From Solanum dulcamara (lineage: Eukaryota; Streptophyta; Magnoliopsida; Solanales; Solanaceae), in the NCBI RefSeq assembly GCF_947179165.1, contig NC_077237.1:60991523-61055522 (forward strand): a stretch of 64,000 bases of DNA, in the 5' to 3' direction. Positions 1 to 11,592 of the stretch are shown piece after piece (the first letter of the stretch is position 1; each line of letters starts with the position of its first letter). A model generated the notes under the pieces. The model saw only the letters and a list, made by a program, of their open reading frames with translations, searched no databases and was not told the DNA's origin. Both the position numbers and the translations under genes were made by a program.

Positions 1-2691
1 GACTCGGTGATTTTTTCATGTCATTGCATTATCATGTCCTTATATTGTGTACCCATTCCTTTAGTGAGGGACTCGGTGGATAATGCAGTGAACTATACAC
101 AAGAACGTACCCTAGCCCGAGATCAAGTGATAGAAGAATTACAATATTCATAAGTAGATTAGTTAGTAACTATATGTAATTTAAATCATTATCAGAGACT
201 CGATAGAATAAGAAAGTTAAGCTTTTGCCTGAGGACCCGAGTAGTAGTGTAGTCATCTCGAGAACCCTTTAAATGCCATTTGTAACCTCAGGGAACCTAT
301 ACATGTACCAACGTAAGGCCAAGTCGCTTATGGAATCAGAAATACTTGTTATCATATAGTCTTTAAGACTTGGAGCCTGCACATTTGGTACCTCTTAACA
401 TATAGAAGTTTTCAGAGAAATAGGCCAACTATTATAGAAGTTCGATATTCAGCAGTAAATAGGAGATTCTTAAGAATGGAATTACCCCAAAGCTCGTATC
501 ATATTTATCTTACAAATAAGACATGCCAAAGGAAGAAAGAAAATAAGCTTTATATAGTCTATATTTTCCTTCAGGTGGTCATTATGTACATATTTCATAC
601 CCAACCCATCCTGGGGCTCGGTGAACAAATATGGCATCATGTTATCATTTTCATACCAAGTATATATCAAGAGAAAGGAGAGATAACTTTCCACACACTA
701 CTTTTTAACACGTAGAAGCCTTAATAGGGCAATACTCACTTCTTGTAGGAGTTCCAATACCAAGCAGTGGATAGGGATTATGAGGCATACTTGGAGTTCT
801 GCAAATGGAATTATGCCCATATTTCACAAACAATTCACTTACGACTAAGGCATGCCAAAAGGAAAGAGAGATAGCTTTACATACCTCTTACGAGTTACTC
901 TTTATCACATTTGCCTCGTCATTCTTTGAACCTATTCAACATGGAAGCAATACGAATATCAACCATCCTTGACTTTTTAGCATCTTAAGTTGCACACGAG
1001 TATTCATAGAAATCATTTCCTCAATCGTCTTCTTGACTAGTTCTTTAGCTAGTTAAGGAGTTAACGAAAATCGGGGCAGCACCTCCCCTATAACATGCCC
1101 AGTCCAATTATCCAATTAGATCTCTAATCACTACAGCCAACAAAAAACAACAACCTGCAGCTCATATACAAATAAAACATGGCAACATCACACAACATAA
1201 CCACCAAACAACTTGTTAAAAATTACGATATCAAAATACGGTTTCTAGTCTTTATTTCACAAAACCTTTAATTATATGAAACGAGGGGTCGTGTGACTGC
1301 AACCAGCAGAAACCACACCTCTTTTAGAAGACTTATAGTCCCTGCAACACACCACCACACACCTGCAGTGGCACACCACAAGCACAACACCTTGCTTCGA
1401 CTATAATTTAACTATAGCGACTCCAATTTAGTTTGTTTCGAATCATCAAGAATATTTATGGAATTTTCATATTTCAAGGCACTTACACAACGTGTAATAC
1501 ACTTCATAACAATATCATAAACTCTAAATTTAAGGGAAAGGTCTTACCTTACCCGAAATTGTCCAAAACTCACCAAACTAGCCTCGGAAGATCCTTGTCA
1601 TGCTGAAACTTTAGCTGACTATTTATATCACTTCTTCGCTGTCCCAAATTGAAATTTCTTGTTATTAAGCAACTTAATATAACCTTGGGATACCCTAACT
1701 AATTAATTCATGGAACAAAATTAGAGGCTTACCTTTCTTGGCCTCAAACCCGTAGCACTCTCTCTTTGGCTCTCTAGGTTTTGCTCTTCAAGTTTCTAAG
1801 TGTAGGGCTAAAAAATGACTCCATAGTCATTATAAGATACATATATACATCTCCACATGATCGGGGAACATCTTAGATAATTAATTCATGGAGGAAAATT
1901 GGACGTACCCTTGTTTTTTCCTTGTTGTTGTAGGTGCTCTCTCTTAGACTCTAAGCTTTCTTTTCTTTGTTTGTTCAATTATTTGGCTGGAAAATGACTT
2001 AGTAGTCATCAAAACAGATATATATACACCTCAGTAGGAGGTAACACGTGTCATCCCCATAGGTGACACGGGTCTAGCCCCTACTGGGCCATGTATCCAT
2101 ACTATGGCTCTTAGGCTGCCACGTGTCCTTGGTGGGGCACACCGCCAAGTAAGTGGGTCACCTACTTTACCTTAAGTATGTGGGTCACCTACTTCCATGT
2201 GTCACCTTCTTAGGCTGCCACATGGCACCTTCTCTTGCTGCCACATGTCACCGCCTCTCGCTGCCTTGTGTCACTCTCATATGCTGCCATGTGTACCTCT
2301 CACGTGATGCCATATGTCAAGTAAGTGCATCACCTACTTAGTCCAAGTAGGTGCGTCACTTGCTTACTTCTTCTTCATGGGTTCATAATCTCGTCTTACT
2401 TTAAGGACCTATGTAATCCTTGCTATGTAAGCTCAGTGTGTACTCAAGTAACTTAAGTATGTAAGACCCCTAAGTTAGTAGCTTGTGTAGGTAAATCAAG
2501 TCCTACGACTCATTACTTGGCCTCAAACTCCTTCCGGGCTCTCCTAGCCCTATTTCCAACCTTCTGTCTCATGGGGTGTCGCATTCTTCTTTCCTTAGAG
2601 TTGTTTGACAGCGTAGTAGATTATTCGACTCACTTGATAACTTCTAAGAAACTTAAAAGACATTCCGAGCTCATGAGTGTGGTATGTAACA
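1..2691 (-). mobile_element. Chromovirus (Tekay/Del-type) LTR, cut by window edge
   Basis: This is the LTR of a Ty3/gypsy chromovirus in minus orientation. Its plus-strand right end reads GTATGTAACA, so on the minus strand it starts TGTTACATAC. The interior matches the LTRs at 4552-11592, 5971-9605 and 40073-43377 in the same order: degenerate 'gggactcggtga' repeats, a CTGCAG-rich middle, two TATA-like stretches, a CACGTG cluster, then a conserved tail ('attacttggcctcaaactcc'). The window edge removes the first several hundred bases. Minus-strand coding remnants follow directly at 2692, which makes this the 3' LTR of a broken element rather than a solo LTR. Family naming comes from recall of Solanaceae repeats. 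Confidence 0.82.
1994..2310 (-). promoter_or_regulatory. LTR U3 promoter region: TATA box, palindrome, CACGTG cluster
   Basis: Read on the minus strand, the region just inside the LTR start holds three CACGTG cores (plus positions 2301-2306, 2120-2125, 2045-2050) and several CACATG/CATGTG variants in 'ctgccacatgtcacc'-like contexts. A TATATATA box follows at 2019-2026, then a perfect inverted repeat ATGACT-tagt-AGTCAT at 1994-2009. Upstream elements, TATA box and downstream start is the order expected of an LTR promoter. CACGTG is the G-box/ABRE core bound by plant bZIP and bHLH factors. Activity is inferred, not shown. Confidence 0.5.
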
Positions 2692-3085
2692 ACATTCATC
2701 CCTGAATGTTAAACAAAACTTCCTTCAAGACGTTATACAGATTAAAGAGAGATTTTTTTCCATTTCGATCACACATACTTTCATCCAAGTGATTCATATA
2801 CGAGTATCAGGAGTTGGGGTTACTTGTAGACATAGGGAATAGGTACGAACACTTTTGTTTCATGTCCTATTCAACTTCCCAGGTCATGTCTTTGCGATTC
2901 CTATTTCTCCACAACACTTCGGCAGAAGCTATGTCCTTAGTCTGCAATCTTCTAATCTATCGATCTCGGATGGCGATAGGTTATTCATTGTAGGTTAACT
3001 CTTTTATGAAGTTGACATCATTTATGGGATATACTCTTAGTGTATTACTAATACCCGTATGAAGCATCCCTGGGGTTAGCTAATC
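2692..3085 (-). pseudogene. Chromodomain / integrase C-terminus remnant of the LTR 1-2691 element
   Basis: Minus-strand translation between about 3020 and 2885 gives a readable chromodomain: an RRLQTKDIASAEVLWRNR block, then MTWEV, which fits the chromovirus pattern of 'RRLRNKE.(A)SVKVLWRN' followed by 'TWEAE'. Two in-frame stops interrupt it. In chromoviruses this domain closes the integrase and guides integration towards particular chromatin. Only the last part of pol survives; at about 3085-3128 the sequence changes to plus-strand Athila gag. The same segment is recognisable at 43450-43700. Between LTR and chromodomain, where a polypurine tract is expected, there is instead a perfect hairpin at 2691-2710. 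Confidence 0.7.
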
Positions 3086-3127
3086 ATCCATACAACTATA
3101 TATGTTTCCATCATCTCTGTCTAGGGG

Positions 3128-4200
3128 GACATTAAAATGGTTGAATAAGCTTCCATATTAATTTATCACTAACTGGAGGGAGTTGAGAGGAAGCATTTCT
3201 ATAGAGGTTTTTCCCATTATCTAAGAAGCTGCAAATTAAGGATGAGATTGTCTCTCATAAGCAGCTACCCACTAAAGTCATGCATGAGACTTGGGAGAGA
3301 TTCAGGGAAAAGTTAAAGCAGTGTTCAAATCGCAACCTTACTGATGAGCACTTGAAAGAGGTATTCTACAAGCCTTGCAACTTTGTGAACAAGCCATTCA
3401 TAGATGCGGCTTGTGGTGGTTCATTTATGGCCAAGACATTTTAGGAAGCCAGTACCATCCTGGATCATCTCGCAAAGAATAACAAAGCCTAGTACACTAG
3501 AGACAATGATATGAGAGGTTTTGTCTTTCCAATGGAAATGTCAGCAGAGTAGAAAAGAAGAAAAAAGGAACGTGATCAAGATATGTCTCACATGCAGACT
3601 CAGATGGACTTGCTAACCAAACGACTGCTGGCTAGAGGGTTGGAAAAGGTAAATGCTATGGATTTTGTATGTCTCTATGATGACCTAATTAGTGATAAAG
3701 AAGTTAAGTATATGAATAACCATGGGGGTTTTCGGACTAACAACTATAGAAACCAAGGTCAGAACTTTCAAAGGGATAGATAGTATGATAGAGAAAAACA
3801 CTGTGATCAAGGTAACTAGCATAAAAAAGACCACTACATAAATGATTGGAGTGGTATTTATGTGCATCCTGGAAATAGAGATAGAGGTAGAGCTAGAGCA
3901 AGCAACTCAAGGATGGAAGAGATAATGACCAAAGTGCTGTAGAAAACTGAATCTACTGAAGTTGGTGTCAAAGAGCTAAAGGGAGACATGTCCAAAATGA
4001 CCCAAGTTGTAGAGTCATACTCAACCTATATCAAGCAGTTGGAGCAGCAGATGGGGCAATTGTCAGCCACGATAAATCAAAGGAAGAATGATGCACTGCC
4101 AGTGACATTGTTCAAAATCCAAGAATGGAGAAATAGTACAGTTTGAGGATGTCATGTTGCGACATTAAATGAGGTGATTTTGATGAAGTCTAAATAGTCA
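3128..4200 (+). pseudogene. Athila-type Ty3/gypsy gag, broken
   Basis: Plus-strand translation shows a plant retrotransposon gag core: a TLKWLNKLPY segment near 3128, then after a frameshift KDEIVSHKQLP and HETWERFREKLKQC, followed by DAACGGSFMAKTF near 3410. This follows the order (WL.LP...W..L...F...FFP... E.W.RF..LL..CP) known in Athila and related gag proteins. Downstream is an Asn/Arg/Gly-rich stretch (3715-3900) and a heptad-like segment with QLEQQMGQLS (about 4040) seen again as ETQMNHLSTQ in the copy at 24992-25561. Gag would form the particle. Stops and at least one frameshift kill it. It belongs with the Athila 3' region at 11593-14519, beyond the nested solo LTRs. Confidence 0.75.
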
Positions 4201-4551
4201 AGTAACCTACTACTGATATCTACCGCATCACAGGTATGAGCACTTCCTTTATTTTAAATTTTTGAATCTTTAAGTACATTAGGGAAATTTCAGAAATTTT
4301 GGTGGAGAGTGGGGCATCTGAAACCATTTGGAGTTTTTCTTGCCATGTTTCTTTTCTCTGAGGGTGTATTATCTAGTAGAATTTCCATATTTAGGTTGTT
4401 TGTGTGAATACAAGTGCCTATAAGAGTTTGTAGTGGCCTGGGAAAGTGGGAAAATGAAAAAACAAATTGCCCTTATTCAAAAATTTCTAAATAATTGTAT
4501 GATTGCATCTTAAATGTGATAACTAATTTTATGGGATCTTTGTAATATTAT
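4201..4551 (+). other. Non-coding Athila internal sequence
   Basis: No usable reading frame. The stretch resumes after the solo LTR at 11593, so it is the left half of the Athila internal DNA in which that LTR sits. Its last five bases (4547-4551, attat) form the left target-site copy. Confidence 0.45.
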
Positions 4552-5970
4552 TATCACGACCCAACCCCGTAGGCCGCGACTAGGATCCGACCTGGACCCC
4601 CCGTACACATATCTATTAGCCGTGGTCATATTGAACTGTAAATAAGACAATATCATGTAATAGATCCCCACTGGGAGATAACATTTACATATACATGTAG
4701 CCCTTTTTATTCATATCATAATATGACAGGACACGCAAGACGACAAGGATTTCATAACATAATAGCATATATCATATACTAGGTAGACCCAGCTGAATCA
4801 AACTAACATACACAACCCATATATACATATCTGCAGACCTCTAAAAATAATAACGATAACATATGGCGGGATAGGGCCCCTGCCGTACCCCTGAATAAAT
4901 AAAATGATGATACACATCAGTGGCTAGTGCCAAATCTAGGCTCCAATACAATGGAGCCTCTTCCAGCTGAGCTAAGCAGAATCCTAAGCTGACGGACTCC
5001 CAAAACCTGTACCTATACTTGCGGGCATAAAATGCAACCCCCCGAAGAAAGGGGGTTAGTATGACATATGTACTGAGTATGTAAAACATAACATAATACA
5101 ACTGGAAGCATATATGAAGTAGAGAAGCAGGGGATAAAATATCAAAATTGGAAACCTGTACCTGTACTCTATGAATCATGAAAGTATGCATGCTCAAATT
5201 ATATAATATAGCCGGCCCTTTCAGGGGTCTGGTGAATCATATCCGTAGGATCATCATAGGCCCAGCGCCATCACCACCTTATTTCAACACATCATCATCA
5301 TATATATATACATACGTACCCAACCTTCTAGTGAAGGGGCTCGATGGACAATGCAGTGAGCTGTGCACGAACGGAACCGGCCCGAGACTGGGTGAAAGAA
5401 GTGTTACAGTATACACGAGTAGAGTAGTGAGTAACTATATGCAATTCAAATCATTATCAGAGACTCGACAGAATAAGAAAGTTGAGCTTTTTTTGAGGAC
5501 CCGAGTAACGAAGTAGTCATCTCGAGCATTCTTTAAATGCCATTATGGGCTATCTCAAAAGTAATATCGAGGTCCCTAGACATGTATTAACATTGGGCCA
5601 AATCATTTATGGAATCAAACACATAGTCTCGTGTAGTCTTTATGACTCGGAGCTTGTATATTTGGTACCTCTTTAACGTATAGAAGTTTCTAGGAAAATA
5701 GTTCAATTACTATCAGAGATTGATATTCAAAAGTAAACAGGAGATGCTAAGGATGGAGTTACCCCGGAGCTCAGATCATATTCAACTTACAACTAAGACA
5801 AGGACATGCCCAAAAGAAGAAAGAGAATAAGCTCTATATAGTGTGTACTTTCCCTCAGATGATCTGCATATACATATTTTGTACCCGGCCCATCATGGGG
5901 CTTGGTGAACCACTATGGCGTCGTAATCTCATTTTCATATCAAATATATCTCAATGGAAAGGAGAGATAG

Positions 5971-8900
5971 TGTCACGACCCAACCCTATAGGCCATGACT
6001 GGGGTCCAACCTGGACCCCCCATATACCTACCTATCAGTTGTAGTCATATTGAACTATGAACAAGGTGATACTACTCACAAAAAAACTCCAATGAGTTAA
6101 AACTTTTTCGTGTACGTATGGCCTCTTTCACTCGTCTCATAACACCTAAAAGCATGCAAGCCGACAAGGCTGGTGTAACATAAAAATACTCACAAAATGT
6201 CGTATAGGCACAATCGAAACAAACTCACAAACATCCTACATCCATATGTCTACAGACCTCTAGGAATAGTAACAGCAACATATGGTGGGATAGGGCCCCC
6301 GCCGTACCCCTGAATGTACAAATATATACATTAAGTGACCAACATCAAAATTTAGGCTCCAGAACAGTGAAGCACTTCCGACTCAGCTGAGAGGAACTCC
6401 TACGCTGACAGATCTCTAGAATGAACATCTGTACCTGTGGGCATGAAACGCAACCCCTCGGAGTATGGGGGTCAGTACGATATATATAATGAGTATATAA
6501 ATCATAACAACACATAACTGAGACCATAACTTAAATAGGGATGCAGGGGACAAGTATAAAAACTTAACAAATTACTATACCTGCATCCTAGGACACATAA
6601 ATTATACACCTCATCATATGTTATGCCCAGCCCTCTAGTGAACTCGGTGTCATAATCATTTCCTCATATTCACATGTCATTGTATCATCATGCATTTCAT
6701 TTCATCATATAATCGTATACGGTATCATATCATCGTATACGATATAATCTTATCAAGTATGTCATCGTATTACACCCGGTTCACTACGGGGCTCGGGGTC
6801 ACAATGTATCACTCTAATCTCATATACATGCCTACATAAAGTATCCATCCCTTTTGTGAGGGACACGGTGAATAGAGTGGTGTACGTCTATAGTGTACCA
6901 TCATAATATACATACCATACCCAGACCTCTAAGGAGGGACTCGATGTTCCTTCCTTATTTCGCCACATATACTATCATATTACAGCCAGCCCGGGACTCG
7001 GTGAATAATCATATCGTCATAACATATAACATATATCATACCTCACATACGGAATCGTCTCCTCGTATGTGGAACTATACACATTCGGCTTGGGATGCGG
7101 TGAAAGAAATAGTAAAGCTGCGCTGACATAATATCTGGCCCATCGTGGGACGCGAAAAAAGAAGGGTTACAGCATGCACGAGTAGAGTAATGAGAAACTA
7201 TATGCAACTAAGTCATTATTTAAGACTCAATGAAATAGTCAAGTGAACCGTCACCTGAAAACCAGGAAGGTACTTATCCGAAATTCCCTTTAGATGTCTT
7301 TAGGGGTTACATCAATTGGGGCCTCAAGAATCACAGACATGCATCAAGACAATTCCACATAGCTTATGCAATCAGAAACATGGTTTATGCAATCAAAGAC
7401 ATAGTTATGCAATCAGAGACACAGTTATGCAATTAGAGAAATTGATCGTTTCAGAGCCTTCAATAAATAGAGCTTGTATCTCCACTTAATATTCACTATA
7501 TAGGAGGCGTAAGAATAATAGTCTAACTACTTTCAGACTTTTAATGGTCATAAGTGACTACAAGTTACGAGTTATACTCAGAGCTCATAATTGGAACTTC
7601 CTCTAAACCTATATCATATATCATTTCACTTAAAATTAATCCATTCCAAAGGAAAGAAGATATAGGATTTATATGTACTAGTTTTCATCACATGGAAGAC
7701 TTAAAGGCAATGACTCAGCTATTGTAGGAGTTCTAATATCAAGAAGTAAACAAGAGTCCCGACTCATATTCAGTACTTTACGAATGGATTGAATCCCATA
7801 TATCATATACATATCATTCATAACTTACATCTAAGACATGCCAAAAGAAAAGAAGAATAGCTCTACATACTTATTCCAAAAACACGCCAAAACAAAGCTT
7901 CACATACCTTGTCTGAATTATTCCTTATCCTGTTTGCCTCGCCGTCCTTAGAACCTATTCAACATGAAACTAATATGAATATCAACCCCTTTTACTTTCC
8001 ATCACCCTAGGTGACATCTTTGTATTAATGGTATCTATTTCCTTAGTCGTTTCCCCGACTAGTTCTGTTATTCGCTAAGGCTTCGACGAAAATTGGGCAG
8101 CACCTCCCTTATAATGTGCCCTATCCAAATTTACCATTAGGTCCCTGATACATACATCCAACCAACAACAACAACCTGCAGCAATTCACACCAACAATAT
8201 ACAACATAAACTCCAAATGACTTATTCAAAAATACGATATCACAATAGGGCGTCTGGCCTTTATTTTGTAACGCCTTTAACTTATACGAAACGAGGGGTC
8301 ATGTGGATTCAAACAGAAGCACCCTAACACACATTAGAACATATTTATTCCATGCAACAATACATCACACCCCCAAAGCAACAACTCACAAGAACAATGC
8401 CTTACTTCGACGACAATTTGAGTATAACGACTACAATTTGGATTGTCTTCAACGCCAAGCATTTTTATACTGTTTTCACGTTTCCAGCCACACACAAGGT
8501 ATATAATACACTCCATAACAACACCATAAATTCCAAATTGAAAGGAGAAACCTTACCTTACCCGAATTTAGCAAAAATTGTCAAAGCGCAACTCGGAACT
8601 TCTCCAAACGCGCTAAAATTGAACGGGCTGTTTGTGTTACTTCTTCGCTGCCCCAAATTGAAAATTTATGTTATTAAAAACCATTATACAACTTAGGGAC
8701 ACTTCAAATAGTTAATTCATGGAACAAAACCCGTAAGCTTACCCCAAAAGGGCCAAACCCGTAGCCCTCCTTCCTTGCCCCTTTAACGTTTTTCTCTTCT
8801 TTTTCTTCCAAATTTCCAATTGTAAAGCTGAAGTTTTGGTTTCATAAACATCATAAAACACATATATACATATCCACGTACTTAGGGAACATCGTGGATA

Positions 8901-9605
8901 ATTAATTCACGGAAGAAAAGTGAAGAACGTACCTTAATTTCTACCAATTTGTGGCTGCCGTTGGGTACTCTGTTTCTCTCACGTTTCTCTCTATACTTTG
9001 GCTGAATTTTGGACTTCAAATGACTTAAGAGTCATTAAAATACATATATATGATCCCTTAGGAAATGACAGGTGTCATCCCCTAAGGGTGACACGTGTCA
9101 ATCCCTTATTGGGCCACGGATCCACCCTTAGCCTCCAAGGCTGCCACGTATCCTTGGTGGGGCCCACCCCCAAGTAGGTGGGTCACCTACTTGACCCCAA
9201 GAAGGTGGGTCAGCTTCTTCCACATGGCACTTCCCTAGGCTGCCACGTGGCATCTCCTTTTGCTGCCACGTGTCGCCTTCTCCTCTCTCCGTGGGTTCGT
9301 AATCTCGTCTTGTCTTAAGAGCCGATGTAATCCGCACTATGTAAGCTTGATATATCCTTAAGCAACGTAAATGTATAAGACTCTTAACTAGGTGGATTAC
9401 GTAGGTAAATCAAGTCCTACGACTCATTTCTTAGCCTCCAACTCTTTCCAGATTCTTATTACTCTATTTCCAACCTTCCTTCTCGCGAGGTATCACAATC
9501 TTCTTTTCTTAGAGTTGTTTGGTGTGTGTGGACAGTAAGGGTATCATGGATACTTTCAAGATGATTAGGGACATGTGTCAAGGTTTAAAAGTGTGGGGTA
9601 TAACA
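5971..9605 (-). mobile_element. Inner solo LTR (3635 bp) with perfect target-site duplication
   Basis: It begins TGTCACGACCC and ends GGGGTATAACA on the plus strand, and is flanked by identical GATAG copies (5966-5970 and 9606-9610). Joining the flanks at one GATAG restores the 'gagagata' ... 'cacactac' context of the unbroken LTR near 679-700. It holds no gag or pol, so it is a solo LTR. Internal features: six or so degenerate 'gggactcggtga' units at 6630-7095, a perfect 12-bp palindrome ATCGTATACGAT at 6732-6743, and a promoter region at 9020-9272. Small reading frames inside (for example 8352-8696) show no family resemblance. Confidence 0.9.
9020..9272 (-). promoter_or_regulatory. U3 promoter region of the inner solo LTR
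   Basis: Minus-strand order: CACGTG cores at 9267-9272, 9244-9249 and 9092-9097, a tacatatatatg TATA-like stretch at about 9040-9051, then the perfect inverted repeat ATGACT-taag-AGTCAT at 9020-9035. Same arrangement as at 1994-2310, with the four-base spacer changed but both arms kept. Confidence 0.5.
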
Positions 9606-11159
9606 GATAGCTTCTCACACACTACATTCTAACACATAGAAGCCCTACTAGGCAATACTTAATCTTTGCAGGAACTCTAATACTGAACAGTGGATAGGGG
9701 TTATGAGGCATACTTGGAATTCTGGGAATGGAATTATCCCCGCACTTCATATACAATTCACTTAAGGCTAAACATTGCCAAAAGGAAAGAAAAATAGTTG
9801 TACGCACTTATACCAAAAACATGCCAAAAGAAAGTTCCACATACCTCTTGTGAGTTACTCTTTGTCCCATTCGTCTCATCGTCCTCTGAACCTATTCAAT
9901 CATGAAAGTAATACGAATATCAACTACCCTTAGCTTTCCATCATCTTAGGTTGTACCTTAGTATTCATGGAATCTATTTCCTTGTTCGTTTCCTCGAATA
10001 ATTCTTTAATTAGTTAAGGTGTTAACAAAAATTGGGCAGCACCTTCCCTATAATGTGCCCTATCAAAATTTCCAATTAGATCCCTAAACACTACAGACAA
10101 CCAAAAACAACAACCTGCAACATATGTTTACGCAATTCACATCAACAATATACAACATAAACTCCAAACGACTCGCTCAAAAATATGATATCAAACTAGG
10201 GTTTTTAGTTTCTATTTTGCAAAACCTTTAACCGTACGAAGCAGGGGGGTCGTGTGGATGCAACCATAAGCTCCCCCACATCATTTAGAACATATTTATA
10301 CACTGCAACTACAATCCACACCCCTGCAGCAGCACCTCACAAGAGCAACACTTTATTTTGACGATAATTCATCTATAGCGACTCCAATTTAGTTTATTCC
10401 GAACGTCATGTGTTTCTATGCCATTTTCACATTTACAGCCACCTATAGGGAGTTTAACACACTCCATAACAACACCATAAAGTCCAAATTAAAAGAAGAA
10501 ACCTTACCTTATCCGAAATTGGCCAAAATTGTCAAATTGCAACTCGGAACTTCTTCAAGCGCGCTGAAATTGAGCGGGCTGTTTGTATGACTTCCTTGCT
10601 GCCCCAAATTGCATTTTCTCGTTATTAAACATTGATATATAACCACGATATACTATAATTAATTAATTCACGGAATGAAACTCGGAGGCTTACCTCCAAT
10701 AGGCCTAACCCGTAGCCCCTCTCGCTTGTCTCCAACGTTTTTCTCTTCTTCTTTCTTCTAAGTTTCCAATTGTAAAGCTGAAGTTTTGGTTCCGTAGACA
10801 TAATAAAATGCATATATACATATCCACGTACTTAAGGAACACCATATATAAATAATTCAAGGAGAACAATTTAAGAAATTACCTTTGATCCTTAAAAACC
10901 TAGGCTGCCTTGTGCTTTGTTTCTCACGTTGTTCCTCTTCTTTTGGTTGCTGGAGTTTCAGCTCCAAATAGAATGAGAATGACTTAGTATTCATCCAAAT
11001 CCACATATATACACTTCTTTAAAAGGTGCCACGTGGCAGACCCTTAGGGGTGACACATGGCAGCCCCCTAGGACGCCACCTAGGTTCATGCAGCCTATCA
11101 CACGCCGCCACGTGGCAGCAGGGTCCACCCCCCCCCCAAGCAGATAGGTGATTCACCTT

Positions 11160-11240
11160 CTTGCTTGTCACCTACTTGCTTGAGGTTCTTGCTTATCACC
11201 TGCTTGCTTGAGGTGCTTGCTTGTCACCTGCTTGCTTCTC
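11160..11240. repeat. 28-bp tandem repeat, about 2.9 units, in the outer solo LTR
   Basis: Units start at 11160, 11188 and 11216, each with the core 'cttgcttgtcacctgcttgc'. Differences are single substitutions. A run of ten C lies just before, at 11128-11137. The other LTR copies have only single 'gtgggtcacctactt'-like words here, so this is a local expansion in one copy. Confidence 0.8.
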
Positions 11241-11592
11241 TTTCGTAAGCTCGGAAACTAGTTTTTGCTCCCTCTCTTAGGTTTATAATCTTGTCTCATT
11301 TTAAGATCCTATGTAATCCGTGCTACGTAAGCTTGGTACGTACTCCAATAGCTTAAGTATGTAAGACCTCCAAGTTAGTAGATTACGAAGGTAAATCGAG
11401 TCCTACGACTCATTACTTGGCCTCCAATTCCTTTTGAATTCTTATGACTTCATCTCCAACCTTCTATACTATGGGGTATCACATTATCCCTTCTTTAGAG
11501 TCATTTGATAGTGTCATAGCAAATCCGGCTCACATGATAATGTCCAAGGAACTTATGAGATATTCCGAGTTTAAAAAGGGAGGGGTGTAACA

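Larger units (their letters stand above)
4552..11592 (-). mobile_element. Outer solo LTR of a chromovirus, split by a second solo LTR
   Basis: The left end 'tatcacgacccaacc' and right end GGGGTGTAACA match the family LTR ends (TGTCACGACCC...TAACA on the plus strand). Subtracting the insert at 5971-9605 and its duplicated GATAG leaves about 3.4 kb, close to the 3305 bp of the complete LTR at 40073-43377. Neither side carries coding sequence of this family, so it is a solo LTR left by recombination between two LTRs. Flanking five-base copies are attat (4547-4551) and attgt (11593-11597), one mismatch. It carries the U3 features of its relatives, including CACGTG at 11030-11035 and 11109-11114. 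Confidence 0.85.
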
